A DNA stretch of 64,000 bases from Rhodoferax sp. Lineage in GTDB: Bacteria; Pseudomonadota; Gammaproteobacteria; Burkholderiales; Burkholderiaceae_C. The stretch lies in assembly GCA_029866205.1 (NCBI GenBank), contig JARWZT010000008.1, positions 248,001 to 312,000 of the forward strand. Direction: 5' to 3'. The position numbers and the translations under genes were made by a program. Under the pieces are notes generated by a model. It did not search any database, had not been told where the DNA came from, and worked only from the letters and a program-made list of their open reading frames with translations. Within the stretch, counting starts at the first letter, position 1; every line of letters starts with the position of its first letter. This document shows positions 44,216-52,969 of the stretch, in pieces.

Positions 44216-47134
44216 TTATTGGCAGGACTCGCAAGTCGGGTCATCGACGCCGCAAAATTTGATGTCTGTGGCCGCATTGGCACTCAATGTCATTTGCTGT
44301 TGCGCCGCTGCAGCCGCGGCCTCCAGCAAAGACGCTGAGCGCATACCAGCGCTGGCACCCGACTCCGACGACACCGAATTCATGCGCCCAGAACTGACCG
44401 TGGACTTCTCGGCGTGCGTTGCCGACATGGTGCGCAGGTAGTACGTCGTTTTCAGACCGCGGACCCACGCCAACTTGTAGGTGTCATCCAGCTTTTTGCC
44501 CGAGGCACCCGCCATATAGATATTGAGTGACTGCGCCTGATCGATCCACTTTTGACGACGTGCAGCGGCCTCAACCAACCAACGTGTCTCCACCTCAAAA
44601 GCGGTTGCGTACAGTTGCTTGATCTCGTGAGGAACGCGGTCCATGGGGCTGAGTGAACCATCGAAGTGCTTCAGATCCATCACCATCACATCGTCCCACA
44701 GACCAATGCGCTTGAGGTCGCGCACCAGGTAGCTGTTGACCACCGTGAACTCGCCCGACAAATTGGACTTGACCGACAGGTTGCCAAAGCAAGGTTCAAT
44801 CGACGCGTCCACGCCAATGATGTTGGAAATGGTGGCCGTGGGCGCAATCGCCACGCAATTGGAGTTGCGCATGCCGTCTTTGGCGATCTTGCGGCGCAGC
44901 GCGTCCCAGTCCATGGTGCTGGAGCGATCCACTTCCACATATCCGCCCCGGGCTTTGGCCAGCATGTCCAGCGTGTCCGAGGGCAGGATTCCCTGATCCC
45001 ACAAGGAACCTTTGAAACTGGAGTAAGTGCCACGCTCACGCGCCAATTCAGTCGAAGCCCAGTAGGCGTAATAGCTCACTGCTTCCATCGAGGTGTCGGC
45101 AAAATCAACCGCCGCTTCGCTGGCGTAGGGAATACGCAGTTCGTACAAGCTGTCCTGGAAAGCCATGATTCCCAATCCGACCGGACGGTGGCGCATATTG
45201 GAATCGCGCGCCTTTTTTACCGCGTAGTAATTGATGTCAATCACGTTGTCGAGCATCCGCATGGCCGTCGTAATGGTGCGCTTGAGCTTGTCGTGATCCA
45301 GCTTGCCGTCTTTCAGGTGCTGCAACAGATTGACTGAGCCCAGATTGCAAACGGCGGTCTCCGTGTCCGAGGTATTGAGCGTGATTTCAGTGCACAAATT
45401 GCTGGAATGAACCACACCCACATGTTGCTGGGGAGAGCGCACATTGCAGGCGTCCTTGAACGTGATCCAAGGGTGGCCGGTCTCAAACAGCATGGTGAGC
45501 ATCTTGCGCCACAGGTCGGCAGCCTCCACCACACGCGAGGGTTTGATCAGGCCTTGGGCAGCCTGCTGCTCGTACGCGACATAGGCTTTCTCAAAATCAG
45601 CGCCGAATTTGTCGTGCAAGTCGGGCACATTGGATGGCGAGAACAGCGTCCACTGGCCTTTTTCCATCACGCGGCGCATGAAAAGATCGGGCACCCAGTT
45701 GGCCGTATTCATGTCGTGGGTACGGCGGCGGTCATCCCCGGTGTTTTTGCGCAACTCCAGGAACTCTTCAATGTCCAGATGCCAGGTTTCAAGGTAGGTG
45801 CATACCGCGCCCTTGCGCTTGCCGCCCTGGTTGACCGCAACTGCCGTGTCGTTGACCACCTTGAGAAAAGGCACCACACCTTGGGACTCGCCATTGGTTC
45901 CTTTGATCCGTGAACCCAAAGCACGCACGCGGGTCCAGTCGTTGCCCAGCCCGCCGGCAAACTTGGACAACAAGGCGTTTTCCTTGATGGACTCGTAAAT
46001 GCCATCCAGATCGTCAGGAACCGTGGTCAGGTAGCACGATGACAACTGCGAGCGCAGGCCGCCACTGTTGAACAGCGTGGGTGTGCTGGACATGAAGTCA
46101 AAAGAAGACAGCACCTCATAGAACTCAATGGCGCGCGCCTCGCGGTCGGTCTCGTTGAGCGACAGGCCCATGGCCACCCGCATGAAAAAGGCCTGCGGCA
46201 GCTCAATGCGACTCTTTTGGTGGTGCAGGAAATAGCGGTCATAAAGGGTCTGCAAGCCCAGGTAGTCAAATTGCAAATCCCGCTCGGCCTTGAGCGCGGC
46301 ACCCAGCCGGACCAGGTCGAATTGCATCATTTTTTCGTCCAGCAGCTCGTAGCCCACCGCTTTTTTGATGTAGTCCGGGAAGTATTCCGAATAAGCCTGC
46401 TGCATGTCAGCGGTTGCCACATCGCGCCCCAGCACTTCTCGGGAAATGGTGTGGAACAGCAAACGGGCCGTTGCGTACGTGTAGTCGGGATCTTTTTCGA
46501 TCAGGGTGCGCGCCGCCAAAATCGAGGCTTTGAACACTTCGTCCATCGGCACGCCGTCGTACAGATTGCGCATGGTCTCGGCGATGATGGGATCTGCCTT
46601 CACGTCGGCACCCAGCCCCAGGCATGCGGTTTCGATACGCTGAGTCATGGCGCGCACGTCCAGCGCAACGCGCTGACCACGGTCAATCACATGCAAAGTT
46701 GGGGCGGCCGGAGTGGCTTCAGCCGTTTGCTTGGCGCGCTCTTGCGTCCGTCGTTCACGGTAGAGCACGTAGGCCCGCGCCACTTCATGGTTGCCCGCAC
46801 GCATCAGGCCGAGCTCCACCTGGTCCTGGACGTCCTCAATGTGGAAGGTGCCGCCGCCCGGACGCGAGCGCATCAATGCCCGAATCACCTGCTGGGTCAG
46901 TGCATCTACGTTTTCCCGCACGCTGGCGGATGCGGCTCCCTGCGTGCCATGGACGGCAAGCGAGGCTTTCATGATGGCCACCGCAATTTTGTTGGGCTCG
47001 AAGGCAACCACTGCGCCGTTGCGGCGAATGATCTGGTAATGGGCCAAAGCATTGATGCTCGCGGCCTCAGCGGACTGGGCGCCCAAGCCCATGGTCAGTG
47101 GCGCGGCGGGGGACAGGGATGTAAGGGTTTGCAT
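44216..47134 (-). CDS. nrdA: class Ia ribonucleotide reductase alpha subunit NrdA
   Basis: 972 residues, longer than E. coli NrdA because of N-terminal regulatory cones. One clear ATP-cone lies at about 34-135 (I-I-R-R-N-G-A-V-V-A-F-E-P-N-K-I), and a second cone-like segment at about 150-240. The catalytic barrel includes N-L-C-T-E-I (substrate/activity Cys region) and the C-terminal redox pair C968-E-S-C971. Reduces NDPs to dNDPs with NrdB. The promoter overlaps paired NrdR boxes 90-140 bp upstream of the start. Confidence 0.97.
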   Translation of the reverse strand: MQTLTSLSPAAPLTMGLGAQSAEAASINALAHYQIIRRNGAVVAFEPNKIAVAIMKASLAVHGTQGAASASVRENVDALTQQVIRALMRSRPGGGTFHIEDVQDQVELGLMRAGNHEVARAYVLYRERRTQERAKQTAEATPAAPTLHVIDRGQRVALDVRAMTQRIETACLGLGADVKADPIIAETMRNLYDGVPMDEVFKASILAARTLIEKDPDYTYATARLLFHTISREVLGRDVATADMQQAYSEYFPDYIKKAVGYELLDEKMMQFDLVRLGAALKAERDLQFDYLGLQTLYDRYFLHHQKSRIELPQAFFMRVAMGLSLNETDREARAIEFYEVLSSFDFMSSTPTLFNSGGLRSQLSSCYLTTVPDDLDGIYESIKENALLSKFAGGLGNDWTRVRALGSRIKGTNGESQGVVPFLKVVNDTAVAVNQGGKRKGAVCTYLETWHLDIEEFLELRKNTGDDRRRTHDMNTANWVPDLFMRRVMEKGQWTLFSPSNVPDLHDKFGADFEKAYVAYEQQAAQGLIKPSRVVEAADLWRKMLTMLFETGHPWITFKDACNVRSPQQHVGVVHSSNLCTEITLNTSDTETAVCNLGSVNLLQHLKDGKLDHDKLKRTITTAMRMLDNVIDINYYAVKKARDSNMRHRPVGLGIMAFQDSLYELRIPYASEAAVDFADTSMEAVSYYAYWASTELARERGTYSSFKGSLWDQGILPSDTLDMLAKARGGYVEVDRSSTMDWDALRRKIAKDGMRNSNCVAIAPTATISNIIGVDASIEPCFGNLSVKSNLSGEFTVVNSYLVRDLKRIGLWDDVMVMDLKHFDGSLSPMDRVPHEIKQLYATAFEVETRWLVEAAARRQKWIDQAQSLNIYMAGASGKKLDDTYKLAWVRGLKTTYYLRTMSATHAEKSTVSSGRMNSVSSESGASAGMRSASLLEAAAAAAQQQMTLSANAATDIKFCGVDDPTCESCQ

Positions 47135-47222
47135 GGTTTCCTTTTTCTATCGGAATTTTTCAAAAACGGGCACTAGAGGCAGCTCCGGATGCGGAAACCG
47201 GCATCGGGCTGAAAATGCAAAA

Positions 47223-47238
47223 GCACTATATCTGGTGT
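47223..47238. promoter_or_regulatory. NrdR box 1 (proximal)
   Basis: GCACTATATCTGGTGT, a near match to the NrdR consensus acaCwAtATaTwGtgt. It covers the -10 box of the nrdA promoter. Its centre is 32 bp from that of box 2, the three-turn spacing usual for NrdR operators. Confidence 0.85.
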
Positions 47239-47253
47239 GTCGCAGCTGCACAA
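47225..47253 (-). promoter_or_regulatory. nrdA promoter
   Basis: Read on the minus strand: -35 TTGTGC (47253-47248), a 17-bp spacer and -10 TATAGT (47230-47225). The -10 is a 5/6 match; the -35 is weak (3/6). It is embedded between and within the NrdR boxes, so repression by NrdR when (d)ATP is plentiful is inferred. Start of transcription about 47217, leaving a leader of about 80 nt. Confidence 0.7.
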
Positions 47254-47254
47254 G

Positions 47255-47270
47255 CCACTACCGGTAGTGT
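47255..47270. promoter_or_regulatory. NrdR box 2 (distal)
   Basis: CCACTACCGGTAGTGT containing the perfect 14-bp palindrome CACTACC/GGTAGTG (47256-47269). It lies just upstream of the nrdA -35. The centre is less A/T-rich than the consensus, but the outer half-sites and phasing with box 1 fit NrdR. Confidence 0.78.
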
Positions 47271-47505
47271 AGCGAGTCTAAATTTCATGACGCGGTATCA
47301 AAAGTGAGCCAGATCAAAAAACGCGCGGCAGTCTGACGGGTTTTCTCAAAATGGCGAGGCTTGCGCAGGCCGCGCCGATCCATATCGGGCCGCAAAAACC
47401 CTTGGTTTTATTGGCTTTGTCGATCACTTTGCAGCCGCAAACCGCGCGGTTGCTTGCGTTGTCGGCCAGCCGACAGAAATTTCAATTCATCAAGACTCAG
47501 CTCGC
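47271..47505. other. non-coding remainder of the nrdA-ampD intergenic region
   Basis: Together with the operator region this makes a 386-bp gap between the nrdA start and the ampD stop. Short open frames here give no recognisable protein. I see no tRNA and no T-tailed terminator other than the hairpin beginning at 47506. Confidence 0.5.
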
Positions 47506-47537
47506 CCGGCATAAAAAAATTTATTTTTTTATGCCGG
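47506..47537. repeat. long A/T-cored inverted repeat spanning the ampD stop codon
   Basis: CCGGCATAAAAAAAT (47506-47520) and ATTTTTTTATGCCGG (47523-47537) form a perfect 15-bp repeat with a 2-nt centre; the ampD TAA lies at 47521-47523. G/C pairs are at the base and A/T pairs at the tip, the reverse of an intrinsic terminator, and no T-run follows. Either an unconventional transcript end or a protein site. Confidence 0.6.
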
Positions 47538-48117
47538 CAGGGCCCTCTAGGTCCAATGCCGCCATGCAAGGCGCCAGTGCCTGCCACTGGAATCCGGGAC
47601 CAGGATCCATTTTTCGCCCTGGTGCGATGTGCTCATGTCCCGCCACATAAGCCAGCCGGTATGGACCGGCCATCGCCCGCAACAGTTCGGCAAACGCTTG
47701 GTATTGGGCCGTGGTGAATGTGTCCCCCTCCAGGCCCTCCATCTCAACGCCAATGGAATCGTCATTGCAGTTATCACGGCCGCGATAGGACGAGGTGCCC
47801 GCATGCCAAGCGCGGTCATCGCAACTGACAAACTGCAGCAGGCTTCCGTCACGCCGAATAAAGAAGTGGGCAGAAACCTGCAAACCGCGGATCGACTGGA
47901 AATAGGGGTGGGCGTCCCAGTCCAATTGGTTACAAAACAATTGCCCGACCTCGGGGCCACCATAGGCGCCCGGGGGAAGGCTGATCGAATGAACCACTAC
48001 CAAATCAATTTGGGAGCCTGGCGGACGCGGGCCAAAATTTGGCGAAGGTTGTGCCTGGGCCAAGGCATACCAGCCCTTCTGCCAGGGAGCGATCGATGGA
48101 TCGGCGTCAGTACCCAC
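47521..48117 (-). CDS. ampD: 1,6-anhydro-N-acetylmuramyl-L-alanine amidase AmpD
   Basis: 198 residues from GTG 48117, placed 24 bp after the preceding stop; an ATG at 48177 would overlap that gene by 37 bp and add 20 non-conserved residues. Family start S-P-N-F-G-P-R-P, zinc ligands in V-V-V-H-S-I-S-L-P-P-G, and G-H-E-H-I-A-P-G-R-K-M-D-P-G-P. A cytoplasmic amidase that cleaves anhydro-muropeptides, feeding Mpl. In bacteria with AmpC/AmpR, its loss raises beta-lactamase expression; no such genes are seen here. Confidence 0.93.
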   Translation of the reverse strand: MGTDADPSIAPWQKGWYALAQAQPSPNFGPRPPGSQIDLVVVHSISLPPGAYGGPEVGQLFCNQLDWDAHPYFQSIRGLQVSAHFFIRRDGSLLQFVSCDDRAWHAGTSSYRGRDNCNDDSIGVEMEGLEGDTFTTAQYQAFAELLRAMAGPYRLAYVAGHEHIAPGRKMDPGPGFQWQALAPCMAALDLEGPAGIKK

Positions 48118-48140
48118 GAAAGCGGCCCAAGCGGGAGGGG

Positions 48141-48368
48141 TCAGGCCTCGTGGCGCTGACGATGGGCGGTACTGCAATAGCTGCCCAGCCGGCCTTGCAC
48201 CGCCTCGGAAGCCGCCACATGCATGTTGCAGTGCAAGCAGGCCACCATGTTTATCGGCTGCTCGGCACTGCCGCGGGGCGGGGGCTGTTTGCGGGCTTCA
48301 CGGGCGCGGTAGGTGCGCCACTGCCATGCGATCAGCAAGGCCACCAACAACAGCAGCAAATATTTCAT
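48141..48368 (-). CDS. PP0621-family small membrane-anchored Cys/His protein
   Basis: 75 residues. One N-terminal transmembrane helix (3-16), a basic linker, then a compact metal-binding-like tail: M-V-A-C-L-H-C-N-M-H-V and G-S-Y-C-S-x-x-H. This looks like a zinc ribbon (C-x2-C ... C-x3-H). Overlaps ypjD by 4 bp and precedes ampD. Function unknown. Confidence 0.82.
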   Translation of the reverse strand: MKYLLLLLVALLIAWQWRTYRAREARKQPPPRGSAEQPINMVACLHCNMHVAASEAVQGRLGSYCSTAHRQRHEA

Positions 48369-49168
48369 CCCGCGCGGCCCAGCACCACTTCAAGAACGAA
48401 ACGTGAACCGATGTAGGCCAAAAACAGGAAGGCAGAACCGGTGTAAAGCACCGCAACAGCCCGCTTGCCACGCCAACCGAAATGGGAGCGTCCCACCAAC
48501 AACACAGCAAAAGTAATCCACGACAGCAAGGAAAAAATGGTTTTGTGGTCCCAGTGCCAAGCCTTGGCGTGGCCATACACCACATCGCCAAAGCCATAGC
48601 CCACGAGCAGGGTCGCGGTGAGCAGCACAAAGCCTGCAGCGACAAAGCGGTAGGTCAGGCGCTCCAGCGTGAGCAAAGGCAGGCCGCTCTGGGTGTCCAC
48701 ACCCAGGCGCATACGGGCTTCTGCGCGTGTCATGAACCAGGCGTGCACGACTGCCACACCAAACAGTCCGTAGCAGGAAACGCCCATGGCCAAGTGCAAA
48801 GGCAGCCAGACCGAAGCGGTGCTGGGCAACACCGTGCCGGGAAATACCAACGCCAACACGACTGAGGCGGCTCCGACCGCACTCAGGGCCCAGCGGGCGG
48901 GGAGTTGGGGGTACAACTGCCGCTCCACGGCGTAGCTGGTCGCAATCAGCCAGCCCGTGACCGACAAGGCGGGCGCAAAACCAAAGCGGGCGGGCAGGTC
49001 CCAAAAGCTCAAGCCCAACAACAAGCCGTGGGACAGCCAAGCCAGCGCAACCCAAAACCGGGTCATCCAAGCACTGTGACCGGCCACCCGCAGGGCTGGC
49101 CAAACATACGCAAACGCGGCCACGGCGGTCAGGCCGATGCTCAATGGGGACGCGCTGTCTAAAATCAT
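48365..49168 (-). CDS. YpjD/CcsA-type inner-membrane protein (cytochrome c assembly family)
   Basis: 267 residues with eight or so hydrophobic helices. The W-x-W-D-H-K region (A-K-A-W-H-W-D-H-K-T-I-F-S) and H-L-A-M-G-V-S-C-Y correspond to the CcsA/CcmF haem-handling fold, though the full tryptophan-rich haem motif is reduced. Divergent from ffh, the same arrangement as ypjD-ffh in E. coli, where YpjD is implicated in copper/membrane stress rather than c-type cytochrome assembly. Confidence 0.88.
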   Translation of the reverse strand: MILDSASPLSIGLTAVAAFAYVWPALRVAGHSAWMTRFWVALAWLSHGLLLGLSFWDLPARFGFAPALSVTGWLIATSYAVERQLYPQLPARWALSAVGAASVVLALVFPGTVLPSTASVWLPLHLAMGVSCYGLFGVAVVHAWFMTRAEARMRLGVDTQSGLPLLTLERLTYRFVAAGFVLLTATLLVGYGFGDVVYGHAKAWHWDHKTIFSLLSWITFAVLLVGRSHFGWRGKRAVAVLYTGSAFLFLAYIGSRFVLEVVLGRAG

Positions 49169-49265
49169 CGCAACAGTTTAGCCTTTTGCGTGCCCCTTCT
49201 GGCGGCCCAATGTGCGACCTGCTGCCCTAAAGCCCCCCGATCACCCTACCGCGCACTGGATTCCT

Positions 49266-50630
49266 ATGGCCTCCGCACTGACCGACAAACTCTCACGCCT
49301 GGTTAAAAGCCTGCGCGGCCAATCGCGCATTACCGAGGACAACGTGGCCGAGATGCTGCGGGAGGTACGCATGGCGCTGCTGGAGGCCGATGTGGCGCTG
49401 CCTGTGGTGCGCGACTTCATTGCCCGGGTCAAAGAGAAGGCCCTGGGCCAGGAAGTACTGGGCTCACTGCAACCGGGACAGGTCTTGGTCAGCATCGTCA
49501 ACCAGGAACTCGCCACGACCATGGGCGAAGGCGTGAGTGACATCAATCTGGCCGCGCAGCCGCCTGCGGTGATTTTGATGGCGGGCCTGCAAGGTGCCGG
49601 TAAAACCACCACGACCGCCAAGTTGGCAAAACACCTGATCGAGAAGCGCAAGAAAAAGGTGCTGACCGTGTCGGGCGACGTCTACCGCCCCGCCGCCATT
49701 GAGCAGCTGAAAACCGTGACGGCCCAAGCCGGGGCGCAGTGGTTTGCGAGTTCGCCAGACCAAAAGCCGGTGGATATCGGACTGGCGGCGCTGGACTATG
49801 CCAAAAAACACTTTTTTGACGTGCTGCTGGTGGACACGGCAGGCCGTCTGGCGATTGATGAAGCCCTAATGGCCGAAATCAAGGCCTTGCACGCGGCGCT
49901 CAAGCCGGTGGAGACCTTGTTTGTGGTAGATGCCATGCAGGGCCAGGACGCGATCAACACCGCACGCGCCTTCAAAGAAGCGCTGCCGCTGACCGGAATC
50001 ATCCTGACCAAGACCGATGGCGACTCTCGCGGCGGTGCGGCACTGTCGGTGCGTCAGGTCACTGGCGCGCCCATCAAATTTGCGGGAACCAGTGAAAAGC
50101 TCGACGGCCTGGAGGTCTTTGACGCCCAGCGCCATGCCGGACGCATATTGGGCATGGGCGACATCGTGGCACTGGTCGAGCAGGTAACGGCTGGGGTGAA
50201 CGTGGAGGCGGCGCAAAAGCTCGCCGCCAAGGTCAAAAGCGGCGCGGCCTTTGATTTGAACGATTTCTTGGGCCAGATACAGCAAATGCGACAAATGGGC
50301 GGACTGTCCAGCCTGATGGACAAACTGCCCGCCGCGATGGCGGCCAAGGCCGGCCAGGTCGACATGGACAAGGCCGAGAAAGACATCAAGCGCAAGGAAG
50401 GCATCATCCACAGCATGACGCCGTTGGAGCGGCGCAAGCCCGACCTGATCAAAGCCACCCGCAAGCGCCGGATTGCCGCGGGTGCGGGCGTTCAGGTGCA
50501 AGAAGTCAACCGCATGCTCAAGGAATTTGAGCAAATGCAGGACATGATGAAAAAGATGAGCGGCGGCGGCATGATGAAAATGATGAAGCGCATGGGAGGC
50601 ATGAAGGGCATGCCCAAAATGCCGTTTTAA
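49266..50630 (+). CDS. ffh: signal recognition particle GTPase Ffh
   Basis: 454 residues from ATG 49266. N domain, G domain with G-L-Q-G-A-G-K-T-T and V-D-T-A-G-R, T-K-T-D-G-D-S-R-G-G, then the Met-rich M domain ending G-G-M-K-G-M-P-K-M-P-F, which binds 4.5S RNA and signal sequences. Targets inner-membrane proteins co-translationally with FtsY. The upstream open frame to 49212 lacks a start signal. Confidence 0.98.
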   Translation: MASALTDKLSRLVKSLRGQSRITEDNVAEMLREVRMALLEADVALPVVRDFIARVKEKALGQEVLGSLQPGQVLVSIVNQELATTMGEGVSDINLAAQPPAVILMAGLQGAGKTTTTAKLAKHLIEKRKKKVLTVSGDVYRPAAIEQLKTVTAQAGAQWFASSPDQKPVDIGLAALDYAKKHFFDVLLVDTAGRLAIDEALMAEIKALHAALKPVETLFVVDAMQGQDAINTARAFKEALPLTGIILTKTDGDSRGGAALSVRQVTGAPIKFAGTSEKLDGLEVFDAQRHAGRILGMGDIVALVEQVTAGVNVEAAQKLAAKVKSGAAFDLNDFLGQIQQMRQMGGLSSLMDKLPAAMAAKAGQVDMDKAEKDIKRKEGIIHSMTPLERRKPDLIKATRKRRIAAGAGVQVQEVNRMLKEFEQMQDMMKKMSGGGMMKMMKRMGGMKGMPKMPF

Positions 50631-50682
50631 CCCGCTGCCATGTGTCTGGCGGCAGCAAAAAGCGCTGCGCCGCGACCTGAAA

Positions 50683-50943
50683 TTACACCGCCGGGCTGCG
50701 GTAAAACGCTTCGACCCGGCCCTTGATCTTGATTAGCAAGGGGCGACCGTGGCGGTCTTTGGCCTTGCCCGCGGGTACTTTGACCCAGCCTTCGCTTATG
50801 CAGTACTCCTCCACATCGAAGCGCTCCTTGTCATTGAGACGGATGCCAATGTCGTGCTCGAACACGGCAGCCACATGGTACGGGCTGCGCGGGTCGACGG
50901 ACAAGTGGTCGGGCAAGGCGGGTGCGGGGGAGACTTCGGTCAT
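50683..50943 (-). CDS. DUF3297 family protein
   Basis: 86 residues from the ATG at 50943 (M-T-E-V-S); an ATG at 50985 would add 14 residues that family members usually lack. Matches the DUF3297 core: D-P-R-S-P-Y-H, D-I-G-I-R-L-N, V-E-E-Y-C-I-S-E-G-W-V-K-V and K-D-R-H-G-R-P-L. Small, charged and cytoplasmic; no function established. Convergent with ffh. Confidence 0.88.
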   Translation of the reverse strand: MTEVSPAPALPDHLSVDPRSPYHVAAVFEHDIGIRLNDKERFDVEEYCISEGWVKVPAGKAKDRHGRPLLIKIKGRVEAFYRSPAV

Positions 50944-51040
50944 GAAAATAATGCGTGGTTTGGCCAGGTCGGGATTGTGACCCATGTTGCCTACCGGGCT
51001 GGGCCATCAGGACCGTAACTGTCCACGGGGGGCGCAGTCG

Positions 51041-51589
51041 CTAATCGTCCTGGCGGGTGAGTTCGAGTTTTTGCACATCCAAGCCCTTGCGCGCCAAACG
51101 TGCCAACAGCTCGGCATAGACGGCCGGGTCCATGCGCGGACTGCGCGACAAAATCCACAGGTACTGACGCCCGGGCTCGCTTACTGCCACCCACTGGTAG
51201 TTGTCGTCCAGCTCGACCACCCAGTAGTCGCCCCAAACCACCGGGATCAGCGACAGCCATGCGGGCGCAAAACGCACTTCCAACTTGGGCGAACTGGCGC
51301 TCCCCAACTGGCGGGCTGCGCCAACAGCCTCATCAAACTCGCCGGAGGCACGTTTGCAGCGGTTAATCACTTGCACCCGGCCGTCCGGCTGCAGGCTGTA
51401 CTGGGCGCGGGTGCTGCTGGCGCATTTGCGCTGGAACCAGTTGGGCAACTTGGCAATCTCGTACCAGGTTCCCATATAGCGTGGCACATCCAGCGCGGCC
51501 ACAGTGGTCAGCGGCTCACCGGCCACGGCCCAGCCCGCGGCGCAGGCCATGACCCAGGCCAGCAGGATGTTTTTGAAATACTTCGCCAT
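51041..51589 (-). CDS. lipocalin (Blc-type), periplasmic
   Basis: 182 residues. Signal peptide with likely cleavage at A-V-A/G (about residue 23). Lipocalin signature G-T-W-Y-E-I-A-K-L-P-N-W-F (about 40-52) and the bacterial-lipocalin motif Y-W-V-V-E-L-D. Unlike E. coli Blc there is no lipobox Cys, so it should be soluble in the periplasm rather than an outer-membrane lipoprotein. Binds lysophospholipid/fatty acid in characterised relatives. Starts 4 bp after the miaB stop, so probably co-transcribed. Confidence 0.9.
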   Translation of the reverse strand: MAKYFKNILLAWVMACAAGWAVAGEPLTTVAALDVPRYMGTWYEIAKLPNWFQRKCASSTRAQYSLQPDGRVQVINRCKRASGEFDEAVGAARQLGSASSPKLEVRFAPAWLSLIPVVWGDYWVVELDDNYQWVAVSEPGRQYLWILSRSPRMDPAVYAELLARLARKGLDVQKLELTRQDD

Positions 51590-51593
51590 CGCC

Positions 51594-52934
51594 TCAGTCC
51601 GCGTGGGTCAGCACTTCGCCCCGGAGCGAATAAGTGCGCGTTTCGGTGATCTTGACGTCCACCAGTTGGCCCACCAAGCGGGGCTGGCCGGCAAAATTGA
51701 CCACCCGGTTGCACTCGGTGCGGCCCATCAGCTCAGTCGCGTCGCGCTTGGAGCTGCCCTCCACCAAAATGCGCTGGACCGTGCCCAAGCGGCTATCGCT
51801 GATGCGGGTGATATTGGCGTTGATCACGCTTTGCAGATGTTGCAGGCGGCGCAGCTTGACCTCATGTGGCGTATCGTCATGCAGATTGGCTGCCGGGGTG
51901 CCCGGGCGCGGACTGAATATAAAGCTGAAACTGTTGTCAAAGCCAATGTCGTCGATCAGCTTCATCATCTTGCCGAAGTCGTCTTCGGTCTCCCCCGGAA
52001 AGCCGACGATGAAATCGCTGCTCATGGCCATATCGGGGCGAATCGCCCGCAGCTTTCGCACCGTGCTTTTGTACTCCATGGCGGTGTAGCCACGTTTCAT
52101 GGCCATCAAAATGCGGTCCGATCCGTGCTGCACCGGCAAATGCAGATGACTGACCAGCTTGGGCAGCTTTTCATAGGCGGCAATCAGGCTGGGGGTGAAT
52201 TCGTTGGGGTGGCTGGTGGTGTAACGCAGCCGCTCAATGCCCGGAATGTCAGCCACATACTCCAGCAGAGTGGCAAAGTCCGCCACCTCGCTCCCAGCCC
52301 CGGCACCCACCATCGGCGCACGGTAAGCGTTGACGTTTTGGCCCAGCAGCGTGATTTCTTTCACGCCCTGGTCGGCCAGACCGGCGACTTCGACCAGCAC
52401 GTCTTCAAACGGGCGACTCACCTCTTCGCCGCGGGTGTAGGGCACCACACAGTAGCTGCAGTATTTGGAGCAGCCTTCCATGATGCTCACAAAAGCGGAT
52501 GCGCCTTCCACTTTGGCGGGCGGCAGGTGGTCAAACTTTTCGATTTCGGGAAAGCTGATGTCCACCTGGGCACGGCCCTGCAGGCGGCGCTGGTTGAGCA
52601 GCTCGGGCAGCCGGTGCAAGGTTTGCGGACCAAACACCACGTCCACATAGGGTGCGCGCGCAATGATGGCCTCGCCTTCCTGGCTGGCCACGCAGCCGCC
52701 CACACCGATTTGCACGCCCTTCTTGGCCAGGTGTTTGACACGCCCCAGGTCTGAGAACACTTTCTCCTGGGCTTTTTCGCGCACTGAGCAAGTATTGAAC
52801 AAGATCAGATCGGCTTCTTCGACGACTTCGGTCTTTTCATAGCCCTGGGCGGCCCCCAGCACATCGACCATCTTGTCCGAGTCGTACTCGTTCATCTGGC
52901 AACCGAAGGTTTTGATAAATACTTTTTTGGTCAT
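51594..52934 (-). CDS. miaB: tRNA-2-methylthio-N6-dimethylallyladenosine synthase MiaB
   Basis: 446 residues. N-terminal UPF0004 domain with three Cys (T-F-G-C-Q-M-N, N-T-C-S-V-R, G-G-C-V-A), radical-SAM C-x3-C-x2-C in C-S-K-Y-C-S-Y-C, and a C-terminal TRAM domain. Adds the methylthio group at A37 of tRNAs reading UNN codons. That includes tRNA-Phe, the tRNA most relevant to the attenuator at 34.4 kb; miaB/miaA effects on attenuation are known in enterobacteria. Confidence 0.97.
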   Translation of the reverse strand: MTKKVFIKTFGCQMNEYDSDKMVDVLGAAQGYEKTEVVEEADLILFNTCSVREKAQEKVFSDLGRVKHLAKKGVQIGVGGCVASQEGEAIIARAPYVDVVFGPQTLHRLPELLNQRRLQGRAQVDISFPEIEKFDHLPPAKVEGASAFVSIMEGCSKYCSYCVVPYTRGEEVSRPFEDVLVEVAGLADQGVKEITLLGQNVNAYRAPMVGAGAGSEVADFATLLEYVADIPGIERLRYTTSHPNEFTPSLIAAYEKLPKLVSHLHLPVQHGSDRILMAMKRGYTAMEYKSTVRKLRAIRPDMAMSSDFIVGFPGETEDDFGKMMKLIDDIGFDNSFSFIFSPRPGTPAANLHDDTPHEVKLRRLQHLQSVINANITRISDSRLGTVQRILVEGSSKRDATELMGRTECNRVVNFAGQPRLVGQLVDVKITETRTYSLRGEVLTHAD

Positions 52935-52969
52935 GGGTGGTTATTGCAATAAATCGGCGGCGCCAGAAA

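Noticed and set aside
47351-47717. Plus-strand small frames downstream of nrdA
   Set aside because: They overlap ampD antisense and begin in the non-coding spacer without a ribosome site or recognisable protein.
51041-51589. Lipoprotein assignment for the lipocalin
   Set aside because: The signal peptide ends A-V-A-G-E with no Cys at the cleavage site.
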